NCBI RefSeq assembly: GCF_900101905.1
Contig: NZ_FNAJ01000005.1
Location: forward strand, 62,001-126,000
Direction: 5' to 3'
DNA: 64,000 bases
From: Myxococcus virescens
Lineage (GTDB): Bacteria > Myxococcota > Myxococcia > Myxococcales > Myxococcaceae
In this document: piece after piece, positions 52,934-62,700 of the stretch
Position numbering within the stretch: position 1 is the first letter of the stretch
Layout: every line of letters starts with the position of its first letter
Position numbers and translations under genes: made by a program
The notes under the pieces: generated by a model
The model's database searches: none
Told to the model about the DNA's origin: nothing
The model's input: only the letters and a program-made list of their open reading frames with translations

Positions 52934-53571
52934 GGCTCGGCGGGCAGCTCACGGCCCGCGCAGCGCGAGCACCTGCGCAATTCCATCTCCTCCACGGTTC
53001 CAGGTGCCACCAACCACCTGCCGCCCAGCGCGGGGCCCAGGCCCAGCCGCAGCCGCTGAAACACGAGCGCTCCCAGCGTCCCCACGGCCACGCCCAGCGC
53101 CCCATCCGGGGGCGAGCCCAGGTGCCGCACCGTCTCACCGAAGCACCAGAGGCACCCCTCCGCGCTTCGGAAGACCACGGCGGCCCGCATGCCATCGCCA
53201 CCCAGCGCCACCCAGGGCGCCTCGCCACTCCACGCCGCGGGCAGCTCCGCCACCAGCCCGCCCCCCTGCCCCACCGCGCCCGCGTCCGGGTTCAGCGCGG
53301 GCACCTCGCGGGCCAGCGCCTCCGTCACGGGCAGACCCACGTCGGCAGGCCCCATCAGGAAGCCCGGCGCCCAGGGCCCCAGCGTCAGCGAGCCCGCGCC
53401 CGTCACCGGCGTGCCACCTCCCGCCAGGTACGCCGCCGCCGTCAGCCCTGACGCGCCAATGCCATCCAGCCGCGCCGTGCCCGCGAGCAGGGATTCCTGG
53501 CCACGTCCGCCCACCTCGCGCAGGAGGATCTGCCGGGAGTAGCGCAGGATCTGATCTTCGCGCAGCGCCAT
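52930..53571 (-). CDS. Degenerate ThiF/MoeB-like (E1-like) protein
   Basis: A 213-residue relative of ThiF/MoeB. The N-terminus has the family's start (DQILRYSRQILLREVGGRGQ), and the Rossmann stretch that should be GxGxxG reads LDGIGASGLTAAAYLAGGG. The adenylation residues (the usual D-x-D and R of ThiF/MoeB) and the catalytic Cys are not evident. A terminal CxxC (RRCSRCAGRE) remains. It may be a non-catalytic partner of the intact MoeB-like protein, like split E1 subunits. It starts at ATG 53571, 5 bp after the carrier gene, and overlaps the JAMM gene by 4 bp. Confidence 0.75.
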   Translation of the reverse strand: MALREDQILRYSRQILLREVGGRGQESLLAGTARLDGIGASGLTAAAYLAGGGTPVTGAGSLTLGPWAPGFLMGPADVGLPVTEALAREVPALNPDAGAVGQGGGLVAELPAAWSGEAPWVALGGDGMRAAVVFRSAEGCLWCFGETVRHLGSPPDGALGVAVGTLGALVFQRLRLGLGPALGGRWLVAPGTVEEMELRRCSRCAGRELPAEP

Positions 53572-53576
53572 GGCCG

Positions 53577-53849
53577 TCAGCCCCCCGCCATGGCGGGGAT
53601 GAGGGTGATGCGGTCAGCGTCCTTCACCGGCGTGTCCAACCCGTTCAGCGCGCGGATGTCCTCGTCGTTGAGGAACACGTTGACGTAGCGCCGCACCGCG
53701 CCGCGCTCGTCGAACACCCTGCCGCCAATGCCCGGGTGGCGCGCGTCCAGGTTCTTCAGCACCTCACGCACGGTGGCGCCGGGGGCTGCGACTTCCGCCA
53801 GGTTGCCGGTGAAGCCCCGCATCGGAGTAGGAATACGAAGGGTCGCCAT
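53577..53849 (-). CDS. MoaD/ThiS-like sulfur carrier protein
   Basis: A 90-residue ubiquitin-fold carrier that ends in the diagnostic GG (TLIPAMAGG). The adenylated C-terminus would be converted to a thiocarboxylate by the E1-like enzymes next to it. The start MATLRIPTPMRGFTGNLAEV and YVNVFLNDEDIRALNGLDTP are typical of the CysO/MoaD group. The ATG at 53849 follows AGGTGAG. No moaE, thiG or cysM is adjacent, so cofactor synthesis is not proven. See the JAMM and TusA entries for context. Confidence 0.9.
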   Translation of the reverse strand: MATLRIPTPMRGFTGNLAEVAAPGATVREVLKNLDARHPGIGGRVFDERGAVRRYVNVFLNDEDIRALNGLDTPVKDADRITLIPAMAGG

Positions 53850-53856
53850 GACTCAC

Positions 53857-54087
53857 TCACCTGCCTTGCTTGCGGAGCACCAGCCGGTGCGTCCCGTCCG
53901 GGAGCGCGTCCAGGGACACGACCTCGTGGCCCTCGTCGCGCGCGTTGCGAGGCACGTTCTTCAGCGGCTCGGCGCCCCGAAGGAGCACCTCCAGCAACGT
54001 GCCCGGCTCCAGTGATTCCAACTTCAGCTTCGTCCGCACGTAGGTCATCGGACAGACCTCGCGGGTGATGTCCAGCCTCGCCGTCAT
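53857..54087 (-). CDS. TusA/SirA-family sulfurtransferase
   Basis: A 76-residue TusA-like protein. The active-site motif CPMTYVRTKLKLE sits near residue 13, with the Cys that accepts persulfide sulfur from a desulfurase or rhodanese, and a typical ending HRLVLRKQGR. The start is ATG at 54087, overlapping the upstream stop (ATGA), with GGAGG nine bases upstream; a GTG at 54096 is too close to that site. It probably delivers sulfur to the neighbouring carrier protein. Confidence 0.9.
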   Translation of the reverse strand: MTARLDITREVCPMTYVRTKLKLESLEPGTLLEVLLRGAEPLKNVPRNARDEGHEVVSLDALPDGTHRLVLRKQGR

Positions 54088-54851
54088 GTCGCGCACGCCT
54101 CCGGAGACTCAGGGTACGCGGGGATGGCCGTGACGCGACAGCCCTCGCAGTCCGGCGCCCGCGCCACGCGTGTCCGCCGGCCCAGGATCGACACCGCATC
54201 CAGCACGTGCAGCGTGGCCTCGCCCTGCCCACCTCGCGCGGCACCCGACAGCAGCTCCAGCGCCAGCAGTGCCTGCACCGCGCCCACCAGCCCCGCCAGC
54301 GAGCCGAGCACCCCCGCCTGGGCACACGTGGGCACGGCGTCCGGCGGAGGCGGCGCTTCATAGAGGCAGCGCAGACACGGCCCCCCCGGGTCCACGCGCA
54401 TCGCCTGGCCCTGCATGCGCAGCACACCGCCATAGATGAGCGGCACGCCCGTCAGCACCGCCACGTCCGACAGGAAGAACTTGGTGGCCACGCCGTCCGT
54501 GGCGTCGATGACGGCGTCGTGCGCGCGGAAGAGCCCCTCCGCGTTGCTCGCGTCCACGCGCTCGGGGATGGCCTCCGTGCTCAGGCCGGGAAAGGCCCGC
54601 GCCAGGCCCGCCGTCGCGGACTCCGCCTTGTTCCGGCCCACGTCTTCGCCCCGGTGCCAGAGCTGGCGGGGCAGGTTCGTCACGTCCACGCAGTCCGGAT
54701 CCGCCAGCGTCAGGTGCCCGACACCGGCCTGGGCCAGCGCCAACGACGCCGGGCATCCGAGCCCGCCAGCCCCCACCAGCAGTACGCGCGCGCGCTCCAG
54801 CCGGGACGCATGGGGGATTCGGGGGTGATGGTCTGTACCGTGGCCATGCAT
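54084..54851 (-). CDS. MoeB/ThiF/HesA-type carrier-activating enzyme
   Basis: A 255-residue E1-like adenylyltransferase. The ATP site motif is LLVGAGGLGCPASLALAQAG, then LADPDCVDVTNLPRQLWHRGEDVGRNKA (the D-x-D...N-x-x-R-Q region). A putative catalytic or transfer Cys lies in PTCAQAGVLG. Zinc ligands appear as two CxxC pairs (PCLRCLYEA; DCEGCRV). It activates the C-terminus of the MoaD/ThiS-like carrier as an acyl-adenylate. The ATG at 54851 follows GGAG. It heads the operon and is divergent from a small lipoprotein gene. Confidence 0.9.
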   Translation of the reverse strand: MHGHGTDHHPRIPHASRLERARVLLVGAGGLGCPASLALAQAGVGHLTLADPDCVDVTNLPRQLWHRGEDVGRNKAESATAGLARAFPGLSTEAIPERVDASNAEGLFRAHDAVIDATDGVATKFFLSDVAVLTGVPLIYGGVLRMQGQAMRVDPGGPCLRCLYEAPPPPDAVPTCAQAGVLGSLAGLVGAVQALLALELLSGAARGGQGEATLHVLDAVSILGRRTRVARAPDCEGCRVTAIPAYPESPEACAT

Positions 54852-54973
54852 CGGATGACTGCTCCACGCGGTCGGAAACGAATATGGTGGGGCCGCCTGC
54901 GTACCACCATGCAGAAGGGCGCAGGTGTCTCTCCACCGTCCCGCGTCCGCGCGGCCCCCACCTGCCAGGACAT

Positions 54974-55360
54974 ATGAAAAACCTGACCGGCGTGCTCGTC
55001 TTTTCCGCTGTCCTCTTCCTGGCGCCTGGCTGCACCCGCAAGTCGGGCGAGGCCCCGGGGCCCACCGATGCCTCCGCCGCCACGGACGAAGCCGCGCGCA
55101 CCGGCGCCAGCAAGGGGGCCCTGCGCGCCGAGGACGCGGGCCCGGGCACCACGGCGCGCGCGGCCCAGGAGGCCTGCGTGGACTCGTGGCTCCAGAAGCA
55201 GGGGCTGGACGCGTACGGAAACCCGGAGGGCAGCATGTACGCGGGCGGCACGCCGCTCTTCAACGAGCGCACGGGCGAGCAGATCGACCGGCTGGACTTC
55301 ATCTTCAAGAACAAGCCTGAGGTCCGCCAGGCGTGCTCGGGTGACGCTGCCGCGGAGTAA
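54974..55360 (+). CDS. Small lipoprotein of unknown function
   Basis: A 128-residue exported protein. The leader MKNLTGVLVFSAVLFLAPGC ends at a lipobox-type Cys (residue 20), followed by a low-complexity A/T/G-rich linker. The C-terminal part, about residues 68-128, reads ACVDSWLQKQGLDAYGNPEG and FNERTGEQIDRLDFIFKNKP, with two Cys that could form a disulfide. The ATG at 54974 has AGGA nearby. No family was recognised. It is divergent from the sulfur-carrier operon by 122 bp. Confidence 0.72.
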   Translation: MKNLTGVLVFSAVLFLAPGCTRKSGEAPGPTDASAATDEAARTGASKGALRAEDAGPGTTARAAQEACVDSWLQKQGLDAYGNPEGSMYAGGTPLFNERTGEQIDRLDFIFKNKPEVRQACSGDAAAE

Positions 55361-55469
55361 CGCGGTGCTTCCGCCCGGCGTGGGGCCTGCCCCCTCGCCC
55401 CCCAGAAAGCGGGGCGGGCCACCTCCGGGATTCCCGGCCCCCCGGTTGCTCCCGTAGACTGCCGGACGA

Positions 55470-56753
55470 ATGGATTCCCAACTCGCATTGAGCGAGGAAA
55501 CGCCTGCCAACGACCTGCGCGCCCGGGTGCGGAAGGTCCTGGAGCGCCGCAAGCTGACGGACAGCGTGTCGGCGGAGCAGGCCGCCGCCTCGTGGGAGCA
55601 GGACCGCTTCGTGGCCAGGGCCCGCGCGCTCTTCTACGCGCGGATGATGTTCCTCACGCTGGGCCTGCTCATCCTCGCGGTGCCGGCCTGGAGCGGCTAC
55701 TTCGGCCTCACCGGGCCCTTCTCCTTCGTGGGCTACTTCGCGATGCTGCTCTACAGCGTCGCCAACCTCCTGGTCATCGACCACCCCAAGGCCGGCCGCT
55801 GGGTGACGTACATCACCCTCTGCCTGGACGTGACCATCAGCGTGGTGCTCATCGCCAAGCCGCACGTCGGCGGCGGTCTCCAGAGCCCGCTGCTGGCCAC
55901 GCAGCTGCTCTTCACCACGCTCTTCGCCATCCTCTTCCCCAAGCCGCTGGCGATCCTGCCGCCGCTGCTGGCGCTGCCCATCACCACCCGGCTGGACCTG
56001 CTCCTCAACCGCTCCGTGACGGCGGTGGAGCTGCTGACCCTGCTCTGGTACCTGGCGCTCAACTTCATCATCGTCTACGTGCTCGTGTACCTGAACGAGC
56101 GCGAGGCCGCCGCGCACCGCGAGGTCGTGTCGCTCCAGGGAGACCTCAAGGAGCTGGCGGTGGTGGAGGAGCGCAACCGGATGGCCCGGGAGATCCACGA
56201 CGGCCTGGGCGCGTCCCTGTCGTCGATGATCATCCAGTCCGAATACATCCTGAACCTCGCGCGCGAGGAGGCCTTGCGCGAGGAGATCCGCGAGCTGAAG
56301 CTCACCGCGGAGGAGTCCATCGAGGAGCTGCGGCGCAGCCTGCGGATGATGCGCGAGGACTTCGAGCTGGCGCAGGGCCTGGAGGACTACGCGAAGACGT
56401 TCCGCGAGCGCACGGGCCTGGACATCCGCTTCGAGCGCACCGGGCTCCAGCGCAAGCTGGACCCGGACGCGCAACTGGCGCTGTTCCGCATCCTCCAGGA
56501 GTCGCTGTCCAACGCGGTGAAGCACGCGGAGGCCAAGGGCGTCCAGGTGCGGCTCGACTTCAGCGAGGACCGTGTCAACCTCGTCGTACGCGACGACGGC
56601 AAGGGCTTCGACCCTTCCCGGACGCCGCGCGGCCACTACGGCCTCTTGAACATGCGTGAGCGCGCCATGAAGCTCGGTGGCCAGCTCATCGTGGACTCGT
56701 CACCCGGCGCTGGCGCCCAGGTGGCATTCTCCCTTCCCTGTCGCCCGTCATGA
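55470..56753 (+). CDS. NarX-type membrane histidine kinase
   Basis: A 427-residue sensor kinase of the HisKA_3/HPK7 class. Residues about 50-210 hold five or six membrane helices (MMFLTLGLLILAVPAW; FVGYFAMLLYSVANLLVI; LTLLWYLALNFIIVYVLVY). A short coiled segment follows, then the phospho-His box ERNRMAREIHDGLGASLSS (about 233-251), and HATPase motifs LQESLSNAVKHAEA, VRDDGKGFDPS and GLLNMRERA. It has no extracellular sensor domain, so it probably senses something in the membrane. The ATG is at 55470. Its stop overlaps the regulator start (ATGA). Confidence 0.92.
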   Translation: MDSQLALSEETPANDLRARVRKVLERRKLTDSVSAEQAAASWEQDRFVARARALFYARMMFLTLGLLILAVPAWSGYFGLTGPFSFVGYFAMLLYSVANLLVIDHPKAGRWVTYITLCLDVTISVVLIAKPHVGGGLQSPLLATQLLFTTLFAILFPKPLAILPPLLALPITTRLDLLLNRSVTAVELLTLLWYLALNFIIVYVLVYLNEREAAAHREVVSLQGDLKELAVVEERNRMAREIHDGLGASLSSMIIQSEYILNLAREEALREEIRELKLTAEESIEELRRSLRMMREDFELAQGLEDYAKTFRERTGLDIRFERTGLQRKLDPDAQLALFRILQESLSNAVKHAEAKGVQVRLDFSEDRVNLVVRDDGKGFDPSRTPRGHYGLLNMRERAMKLGGQLIVDSSPGAGAQVAFSLPCRPS

Positions 56754-57490
56754 CCGGAGCTCCCGTGGACGCCCCGCAGCCTCCTGATTCGCCGCCCATT
56801 CGCGTCTTCGTGGTCGAGGATCAAACGAAGATCCTCAAGAACCAGCTCCGCCTCTTCGAGAACCACCCGGAGATGGACATCATCGGCACCGCGCTCTCCG
56901 GTGAAGCCGCGCTGGAGGAAGTGCCCAAGCTGATGCCGGACGTGCTGCTGCTCGACCTGGGCCTGCCCCGCATGAGCGGCATCGACGTGACGCGCGAGGT
57001 GAAGGCGCGCTTCCCGAAGATTGAAATCCTCATCTTCACCATCTTCGACGAGGAGGACAAAGTGCTGGAGGCCGTGAAGGCGGGCGCCTCCGGCTACCTG
57101 CTCAAGGGCGCCCCGGTGGACAAGATCATCGAGGCCATCAAGGAAGTCCGCGCGGGCGGCACCGTCATCCAGCCCAACCTGGCCCGCCGGCTGCTCCGTC
57201 ACTTCCGCGTGGAGCCCGACGCCAGCCCCCTGATCTCCCCGCCCACCGCGCCGGAGCCGTCGGCCAGCGACCTGCCCCAGGAGCCCCTGCTCAAGCCGCT
57301 GTCGGACCGCGAGCGCGAAATCCTCCAGCTCATCGCCAAGGGCGTGTCCAACAGCGAGGCGGCGCGCCTGCTCGACCTCAGCAAGGCCACCATCCGCACG
57401 CACCTGGAGCACATCTACCGGAAGCTGGAGGTCACCAACCGCGTGGAGGCCGTCACCGAAGGCATCCGCAAGGGCCTCATCTCCGTCTGA
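56750..57490 (+). CDS. NarL/FixJ-type response regulator
   Basis: A 246-residue regulator. The receiver (about 18-135) has VVEDQTK, phospho-site LLLDLGLPRMSG, and KGAPVDKII. An acidic/proline-rich linker follows. The LuxR-type HTH (about 180-240) reads LSDREREILQLIAKGVSNSE, then LLDLSKATIRTHLEHIYRKLE. It is translationally coupled to the upstream kinase (4-bp overlap), which is its certain partner. It should bind DNA as a dimer when phosphorylated; targets are unknown. Confidence 0.95.
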   Translation: MTGAPVDAPQPPDSPPIRVFVVEDQTKILKNQLRLFENHPEMDIIGTALSGEAALEEVPKLMPDVLLLDLGLPRMSGIDVTREVKARFPKIEILIFTIFDEEDKVLEAVKAGASGYLLKGAPVDKIIEAIKEVRAGGTVIQPNLARRLLRHFRVEPDASPLISPPTAPEPSASDLPQEPLLKPLSDREREILQLIAKGVSNSEAARLLDLSKATIRTHLEHIYRKLEVTNRVEAVTEGIRKGLISV

Positions 57491-57506
57491 GCCGGAGCGC
57501 CCGCGC

Positions 57507-58778
57507 TCAGCGCCCCGTGGAGACCGCCGCCCCCGGACGCTCCGCGGCGGCGGCCTCCATGACCAGGTCCGCGTACCGGTTGACCGGGTCTCCCGGCTGC
57601 GTGCCGTCCCGGTAATAGAAGGTGTAGTCGTCCCAGGCCTCCGGCCGGGCGTCATTGGCGAACATCCACAGCGCCCCCGCGCCGACGCCTTCCTTCCGCA
57701 TGCACTCCAGCCAGCCGCGATAGAGCGCGCGCCGCTGCGACACGTCAAAGGTGCCTTCGTTGCGCAGCCCCAGTTCACCCACGAACAAGGGCTTGCCCAG
57801 GTTCCGGGCGATGGCGGCGTGCTCCCGAATCCACCGGGCGCCAGCCTCGGCAGTATCGATGCCGCCCAGGCCCCAGGACTCCGGATAGAAGTGCACCGAC
57901 GCGAAGTCGATGTACGGGGACGCCGTGTTGCGCGTGAAGCTGGCCCCCGGCGTGCGAAGCACCGGCGACCCGGAGCGGGACCAGAAGCCAGGGTCGTACC
58001 CGTCGGGTGACGGCTCGAAGCCCTCCTCCCCCGTCCCCACCAGGTGGCCGGGCGCGTGCGTCTTCACCTCGCGCGCCACGTCATCAATCCACGCGCGCAG
58101 CCGCGCCCCTTCCTTGTCCAGCCCCCGTCCCCGCGGCTCGTTGAGCAGCTCCCAGGCCAGGACGGCCGGGTGGTCGCCATAGCGGATGCCGTCCACCGTG
58201 TTCACCCGGTTGAGCAACCGCGCCACGTGCGCCTTGAAGTGCGCCACCACCACCGGGTCGGTGAAGAACCGAGCATCCCCTTCCACGGGCTGGGGGAGGC
58301 CCGCCCACGCCACGTACTGGCGCGCGCCCCCGTACGCATCCCAGTAGTTCCCCAGCGTCAGCACCAAGCGAACGCCATGGAAGCGGGCGCGGGTGAGCAC
58401 CCAATCCAGGCCGACCAGGGCCACCTCGTCGTACTCCAGCGGCGCCACCTGGATGGCGGTGTCCCCCACCTTCGACAGCGCGTCGTTGTGTCCGTTGGTG
58501 CGCAGCGCGCGCACGCCCAGCGCGGAGGCCTTGGCGAGCACCTCTTCCAGCACCGGGGACTCCGCCGCCCCCCGCCGCGCGTCCCGAGTGGCCTCTTCCT
58601 GCAGGAAGTAGGCATTGAGCACCATGGCGCCGGACGGCAACCGGTCCAGGTGTTGCGCCGGACCGCCCGAGCAGCTTGCGGCCACCGCCTCCAGCATGAC
58701 CGGGTCCCCCTCTCCGCAGGCCCCCAGGAGGAAGGCGACGGCCGCGGAGGCGGTGGAGGTCCGGCGAGAAAAGGGCAT
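57507..58778 (-). CDS. GH5-like glycoside hydrolase lipoprotein (mannanase/cellulase type)
   Basis: A 423-residue exported enzyme. The signal peptide ends in the lipobox FLLGAC (Cys near residue 19). The TIM barrel follows endo-beta-mannanase/GH5 order: RTNGHNDALS, VRLVLTLGNYWDAYGG, acid/base Glu in VLAWELLNEPRGRG, ASVHFYPESWG, and the nucleophile Glu in PLFVGELGLRN, then ALWMFANDARPEAWDDY. It likely hydrolyses plant or microbial beta-mannan or glucan, useful for a predatory soil bacterium. The ATG at 58778 starts MPFSRRTSTAS; the long open frame above it is a shadow of the ABC genes. Confidence 0.82.
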   Translation of the reverse strand: MPFSRRTSTASAAVAFLLGACGEGDPVMLEAVAASCSGGPAQHLDRLPSGAMVLNAYFLQEEATRDARRGAAESPVLEEVLAKASALGVRALRTNGHNDALSKVGDTAIQVAPLEYDEVALVGLDWVLTRARFHGVRLVLTLGNYWDAYGGARQYVAWAGLPQPVEGDARFFTDPVVVAHFKAHVARLLNRVNTVDGIRYGDHPAVLAWELLNEPRGRGLDKEGARLRAWIDDVAREVKTHAPGHLVGTGEEGFEPSPDGYDPGFWSRSGSPVLRTPGASFTRNTASPYIDFASVHFYPESWGLGGIDTAEAGARWIREHAAIARNLGKPLFVGELGLRNEGTFDVSQRRALYRGWLECMRKEGVGAGALWMFANDARPEAWDDYTFYYRDGTQPGDPVNRYADLVMEAAAAERPGAAVSTGR

Positions 58779-58844
58779 GCCGACATGGTAACGACGCCAC
58801 GCGCTCCACGCATCGGTCCCGAGGACTGGGCTAGGTTCGCCGCC

Positions 58845-59726
58845 ATGGAGCTCAGACTGGAAGGCGTGTCGAAGACGTACCCCAACGGCACCCGTGCGTT
58901 GCAGGGTGTCAACCTCACGATTCCACGCGGGATGTTCGGGCTGCTCGGGCCCAACGGCGCCGGCAAGTCCACGCTGATGCGCAGCATCGCCACGCTGCAG
59001 GACGTGGACGCGGGCACCATGACGTTCGACGGCATCGACCTGCGCCGGGACAAGGACCGGCTGCGCGAGGTGCTGGGTTACCTCCCACAGGACTTCGGCG
59101 TGTACCCCAAGGTGACGGCCTGGGACATGCTGGACCATCTGGCCCAGCTCAAGGGCCTGGCCCAGCGCGGCCCGCGCCATGACACGGTGAAGGCGCTCCT
59201 CCAGAAGACGAACCTCTGGGAGCATCGCGACCGGCGGCTCGGTGGATTCTCCGGCGGCATGAAGCAGCGCTTCGGCATCGCCCAGGCCCTGCTCGGCAAT
59301 CCCAAGCTGCTCATCGTGGACGAGCCCACCGCCGGGCTCGACCCCGCCGAGCGCTTCCGCTTCCACAACCTGCTGGCGGAGATCAGCACCGACGTGGTGG
59401 TGCTGCTGTCCACGCACATCGTCTCCGACGTGGCGGACCTCTGTCAGAACATGGCCATCCTCGCCCAGGGGAACGTCGTGGCCAGCGGCCACCCGCTGAA
59501 GCTGGTGGAGTCCCTGCACCAGCGCGTGTGGAAGCGCTTCGTCACCCACCAGGAGGAGCTGGACGCGCTCATGACGCAGTTGGAGGTCATCGCCGTGCGG
59601 CGCGTGGCCGGGCAGCGACTGGTCCACGTCTACGCGGAGTCCCCGCCAGAGGGCTTCGAACCCGCCAGCCCCGACCTGGAGGACGTGTACTTCCACGCGC
59701 TCGCCCGGGCATCCAAGCAGCCCTGA
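58845..59726 (+). CDS. ABC transporter ATP-binding protein
   Basis: A 293-residue ATPase. Walker A is GLLGPNGAGKSTLM, the Q-loop YLPQDFGVYP, the ABC signature LGGFSGGMKQRFGIAQA, Walker B KLLIVDEPTAGLD and H-loop LLSTHIVSD. A C-terminal accessory part of about 80 residues ends LEDVYFHALARASKQP, as in ABC-2 type exporters. The ATG at 58845 starts MELRLEGVSKTYPNG. The next gene, 9 bp downstream, encodes its permease fused to a peptidase. Confidence 0.95.
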   Translation: MELRLEGVSKTYPNGTRALQGVNLTIPRGMFGLLGPNGAGKSTLMRSIATLQDVDAGTMTFDGIDLRRDKDRLREVLGYLPQDFGVYPKVTAWDMLDHLAQLKGLAQRGPRHDTVKALLQKTNLWEHRDRRLGGFSGGMKQRFGIAQALLGNPKLLIVDEPTAGLDPAERFRFHNLLAEISTDVVVLLSTHIVSDVADLCQNMAILAQGNVVASGHPLKLVESLHQRVWKRFVTHQEELDALMTQLEVIAVRRVAGQRLVHVYAESPPEGFEPASPDLEDVYFHALARASKQP

Positions 59727-59735
59727 GGGCCCGCC

Positions 59736-62700
59736 ATGTTCACCGCCCTCCTGACCTTCGAATTGCGGCGCCGGGTGAAAATGATCTCCACCTGGGTCTA
59801 CGCCCTGGTGCTGGCCGCCGCCGCCGCGCTGATGACGCTGGCGATTGGCGCCGTGTTCAAGGGGTTCTCGGTGGCGTCGGGCCCGGAGCTGGTCCGCGTC
59901 AACAGCCCGCACACCGTCTTCAGCTTCACCATCAGCCTGGCCTACTTCGGCCTCTTCATGGTGGCCGCCGTCTTCGGCCAGGCCGCCTACCAGGACTTCG
60001 GCCACAACACGTGGATGCTCATCTTCACGAAGAACGTGAAGAAGGGCCCGTACCTGCTCGGCCGGTTCCTGGGCGCGTACCTCTTCAGCGCGGTGCTGAT
60101 GTTGGCCATCATCCCCGGGCTGATGGTGGGCGCCGCGGGCGTGTGGCTGGTGGATGCCGAGCGGCTCGCTCCGTTCCAGCTCACGTCCTACCTCTGGCCC
60201 TACGTCATCGGCGTCTGGCCCACGCTCTTCTTCGCCGGCGCCGTCTTCTTCGCGCTGGCCGCCCTGACGCGGCGCATGGCCCCCGTGTACGTGGGCGTCG
60301 TGGTGCTGGTGATGGGGTACCTGACGCTCAGCGCCGCCATGTCCGACGTGCAGCACCAGGACCTGGCGTCCCTGCTGGACCCGTTCGGCTTCCTCACCTT
60401 CGAGAACGCGACCCGCTACTGGACGGCGGCCGAGCGCAACCAGGACCACGTCCCCTTCGCCGGGCTGCTGCTCGCCAACCGGTTGCTGTGGAGCGTCGTG
60501 GGCGCCGCGCTCCTGGGGCTGGCCGTCCTGCGCTTCCGCACCACCGTGGAGGAGCAGCGGGGACGCGGCACGCGCCAGGAGAAGGAGGCCCCCGCCCCGG
60601 TCGCCATCCCCACCACCCTGGCGGCGCCCACGACGGGCAGTTGGCTGCGCACGGCCTTCGCCACCTCCTGGCTGGCCTACCGCGACATCCTCCGCTCCCC
60701 GGTGTTCTGGTCCTTCGTCGTGGCGGGGCTGGCCATGGGCACCATGGGCATCTCCATCTCGAAGCAGATATACGGCACCGCCACCTGGCCGGTGACGTGG
60801 CAGGTGCTAGAGACGGCCACGCGAACGTTCCAGCCCTTCCTGCTCATCACCATCACCTTCTATGCGGGTGAGCTGGTGTGGAAGGAGCGCGACGCGGGGC
60901 TGGCCGACATCGTGGACGCCACGCGTGTGCCGTCCTGGGTCACCTATGGCGCGAAGCTGGGGGCGCTGCTGCTCGTGGCCTTCTCGCTGAAGGTCGTGGC
61001 GCTGCTGTCCGCGCTGCTCTCCCAGGTGCTTCGCGGCTACTTCGACATCGAGTGGAACCTCTACGCCACACAGCTCTTCCTGCTGGACTTCCCGCATGAC
61101 GCGCTGTTGTGCGTGCTGGCCTTCTTCGCGCAGGTGCTCATCCATCAGAAGTACCTGGCGTACCTGGTGATGGTGCTCTACTTCGTCCTCCAGGCCGCGC
61201 TGGGCCTGGTGGGCGTGGAAGACCTGCTGGTCCGCTACGGCTCCGAGCCCACGCTCCGCTACTCCGACCTGAACCGCTTCGGCAGCATCATCCCCGCGCT
61301 CGTGTGGCACCGCGTCTACTGGTACGGGCTGGCGGCGCTGCTCGTGGCGGTGGGCTACCTGCTCACGGTCCGAGGCCTGGAGGCGCGCTGGAAGCAGCGC
61401 TGGGCGGCCGCCAAGGCTCGGCGCACGCGCGCATGGACGGCAGCCGCGGCGCTGTCGCTCTGCGTCTTCGTCGGGGCGGGCGCGTTCATCTATTACAACA
61501 CCCACATCCTCAACCCGTACATCACGCGGAAGGACCGGGAGCGGCAGCAGGCCCGCTACGAAAAAGAGTACGCGTCCTACGCCGCCCTGCCCCACCCACG
61601 CATCACCGCCGCGAAGGTCACCTTCCACATCCACCCGGAAGCACTGCGCCTGGAGGCCCTGGGCAGCTACCGCATCCGCAACAAGACGGACGCGCCCATC
61701 TCCAAGGTGATGCTCAGCCTGCCGGATGACGCCCGGGTGCGCGGCCTGTCCCTGGCCGGGGTGACGAAGCCCGCGAGGCATGACGCCGAGCTCGGCATCT
61801 TCATCTACGAGCTGCCCACGCCGCTGGCGCCCGGCGCCGACTCCGCCATCGTGTTCGACCTGGAGTTCGGGGCGAAGGGCTTCAAACACGGCGGGGCGCG
61901 CACGGACATCGTGGGCAACGGCACCTTCTTCAACAACATGAACCTGCCGGTGCTGGGCTACCTAAAGGACGCGGAGCTGGAGGACGACCGGGACCGCAAG
62001 GACTACGGCCTGCCGCCTCGCGAGCGCCTGCCGGACCGCGACGATCCGAAGGCGAAGCAGGACAACTACATCCGCCAGGACTCGGACTTCATCACCTTCG
62101 AGGCCACGGTGAGCACGGCGAAGGACCAGATTGCCATTGCCCCGGGCTACCTGGAGAAGGAGTGGACCGAGGGCAACCGCCGCTTCTTCCACTACCGGAT
62201 GGACAAACCCATCCTCAACTTCTTCTCCGTCCTGTCCGCGCGCTACGAGGTGATGCGCGACACATGGCGCGACGTGAAGCTGGAGATCTACCACCACCCC
62301 ACGCATACCTTCGCGCTGGACCGGATGATGCGCGGCATGAAGGACACGCTGGAGTACTGCAGCGAGAACTTCGGGCCGTATCAGCACCGGCAGGCCCGCA
62401 TCCTGGAGTTCCCCCGCTACGCGAGCTTCGCCCAGTCCTTTCCCAATACGATTCCGTATTCGGAGGCGCTGGGCTTCATCGCCCGCGTGGAGGACGGACG
62501 CGCCGACGACGTGGACTACCCGTACTACGTCACCGCGCACGAGATTGCCCACCAGTGGTGGGCGCACCAAGTGGTGGGTGCGCGCGCGCAGGGCGCCACG
62601 ATGACGTCGGAGACGATGTCACAGTACGCCGCGCTGATGGTGATGAAGCACCGCTTCGGGCCGAAGAAGATGAAGCGCTTCCTCAAGTTCGAGCTGGACC

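Noticed and set aside
52520..54851. A CBASS/Bil-like antiphage system, suggested by the E1-like and JAMM genes
   Set aside because: There is no nucleotidyltransferase, E2-like protein or effector gene; a MoaD/ThiS-like GG carrier plus TusA points to sulfur transfer.
57507..60449. A 980-codon minus-strand open frame extending far past the GH5-like gene
   Set aside because: Beyond 58778 it is the antisense shadow of the ABC ATPase and permease genes; the signal peptide at 58778 marks the true start.
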